Origin: Streptomyces sp. NBC_01446
GTDB taxonomy: Bacteria; Actinomycetota; Actinomycetes; Streptomycetales; Streptomycetaceae
NCBI RefSeq assembly: GCF_026340095.1
Contig: NZ_JAPEPO010000001.1
Location: 1,178,001-1,242,000, forward strand
Length of the DNA stretch: 64,000 bases
Reading direction: 5' to 3'
Shown: piece by piece, positions 63,809-64,000 of the stretch
Position numbering within the stretch: position 1 is the first letter of the stretch
Layout: each line of letters opens with the position of its first letter
Program-made: the position numbers and the translations under genes
The notes under the pieces: generated by a model
What the model saw: only the letters and a program-made list of their open reading frames with translations
The model's database searches: none
Told to the model about the DNA's origin: nothing

Positions 63809-64000
63809 ATGGTCATGGATCTGCCGGTGATGCCGCCCGTGAAGCCGATGCTCGCCAAGTCCGTCGGGAAGATCCCGCCGGGGATGCAGTACGAGGCGAA
63901 GTGGGACGGCTTCCGCGCGATCGTGTTCCGGGACGGCGCCGGCCTGGAGATCGGCAGCCGCACGGGCAAGCCCCTGACCCGCTACTTCCCCGAGCTGGTC
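63809..64000 (+). CDS. ATP-dependent DNA ligase (5' part only)
   Basis: The first 64 codons of a ligase. PPVKPMLAKSVGKIPPGMQYEAKWDGFRAIVF contains the adenylation motif I, with Lys in EAKWDGFR forming the AMP-enzyme intermediate. IGSRTGKPLTRYFPEL is the next conserved segment. It is probably the NHEJ ligase partner of the divergent LigD-type polymerase. ATG at 63809 or the in-frame ATG two codons later could be the start; no ribosome-binding site is evident. The gene continues beyond the right edge. Confidence 0.88.
   Translation, partial: MVMDLPVMPPVKPMLAKSVGKIPPGMQYEAKWDGFRAIVFRDGAGLEIGSRTGKPLTRYFPELV

Overview
This window is very GC-rich chromosomal DNA from an actinomycete, almost certainly a Streptomyces. 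The reasons are near-saturated G/C at third codon positions, frequent GTG/TTG starts, a WhiB-like iron-sulfur regulator, an SsgA-like sporulation protein, F420-type luciferase-like oxidoreductases, a two-domain small laccase, split NHEJ ligase genes and a CebR-type operator. I recall a similar gene order (idi, CDF transporter, DAAO, fad genes, ssgD, Wbl, laccase) in the SCO6712-SCO6751 interval of S. coelicolor; this is from memory and unchecked. I saw no rRNA, tRNA, CRISPR array, prophage or transposase gene.

Layout. 1-6.2 kb: a CDP-alcohol phosphatidyltransferase (cut by the window edge), galE, a CDF metal exporter, a cysteine-containing leader peptide ahead of a methyltransferase-acetyltransferase gene that carries a frameshift, and idi. 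6.2-17 kb: anti-sigma-like ATPase, enoyl-CoA hydratase, a DJ-1/GlxA pair, a SalK-like protein, tex, an ABC-F protein, a conserved protein of unknown function and a D-amino-acid oxidase. 17-27 kb: a MITE-like element that supplies the stop codon of a BCCT transporter, an operon of two secreted peptidases, a secreted M1 peptidase, an MpaB-like oxygenase and an amino-acid permease. 27-35 kb: a MerR regulator facing a five-gene acyl-CoA degradation operon (racemase, F420-type LLM, acyl-CoA dehydrogenase, thiolase, FadB). 35-48 kb: housekeeping and developmental genes (endonuclease V, ssgD-like, GPP34, antibiotic-type ABC-F, dimethylargininase, acyl-ACP desaturase, WhiB-like) and a GH64 beta-1,3-glucanase under a perfect CebR-type palindrome.

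48-56 kb holds the most interesting accessory unit. A leftward operon begins with a short His/Cys leader peptide (an attenuator type known upstream of sulfur genes). It continues with a DszB-like desulfinase that keeps the Cys-His-Arg-Gly active site, an SsuACB-type ABC importer, a substrate-binding-like protein without a signal peptide, and an SsuD-like FMN monooxygenase in which the positions matching Tyr331 and His333 of E. coli SsuD are changed. An IclR regulator is divergent from it. Together they look like uptake and desulfurisation of an organosulfur compound that is probably not a simple alkanesulfonate.

56.8-62.7 kb is an extracellular redox and sugar locus: a Tat-exported small laccase, a ThuA/sugar-dehydrogenase fusion, and a translationally coupled secreted protein combining a cupredoxin, three OmpL47-type repeats and a DUF1080 (3-keto-disaccharide hydrolase family) domain. 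The window ends with a LigD-type polymerase and the start of an ATP-dependent DNA ligase, the split NHEJ arrangement of Streptomyces.

Regulatory structure is unusually legible. There are six probable leaderless promoters (TANNNT 6-8 nt before the start codon), several palindromic operators, strong hairpin terminators and three long or peptide-bearing leaders.
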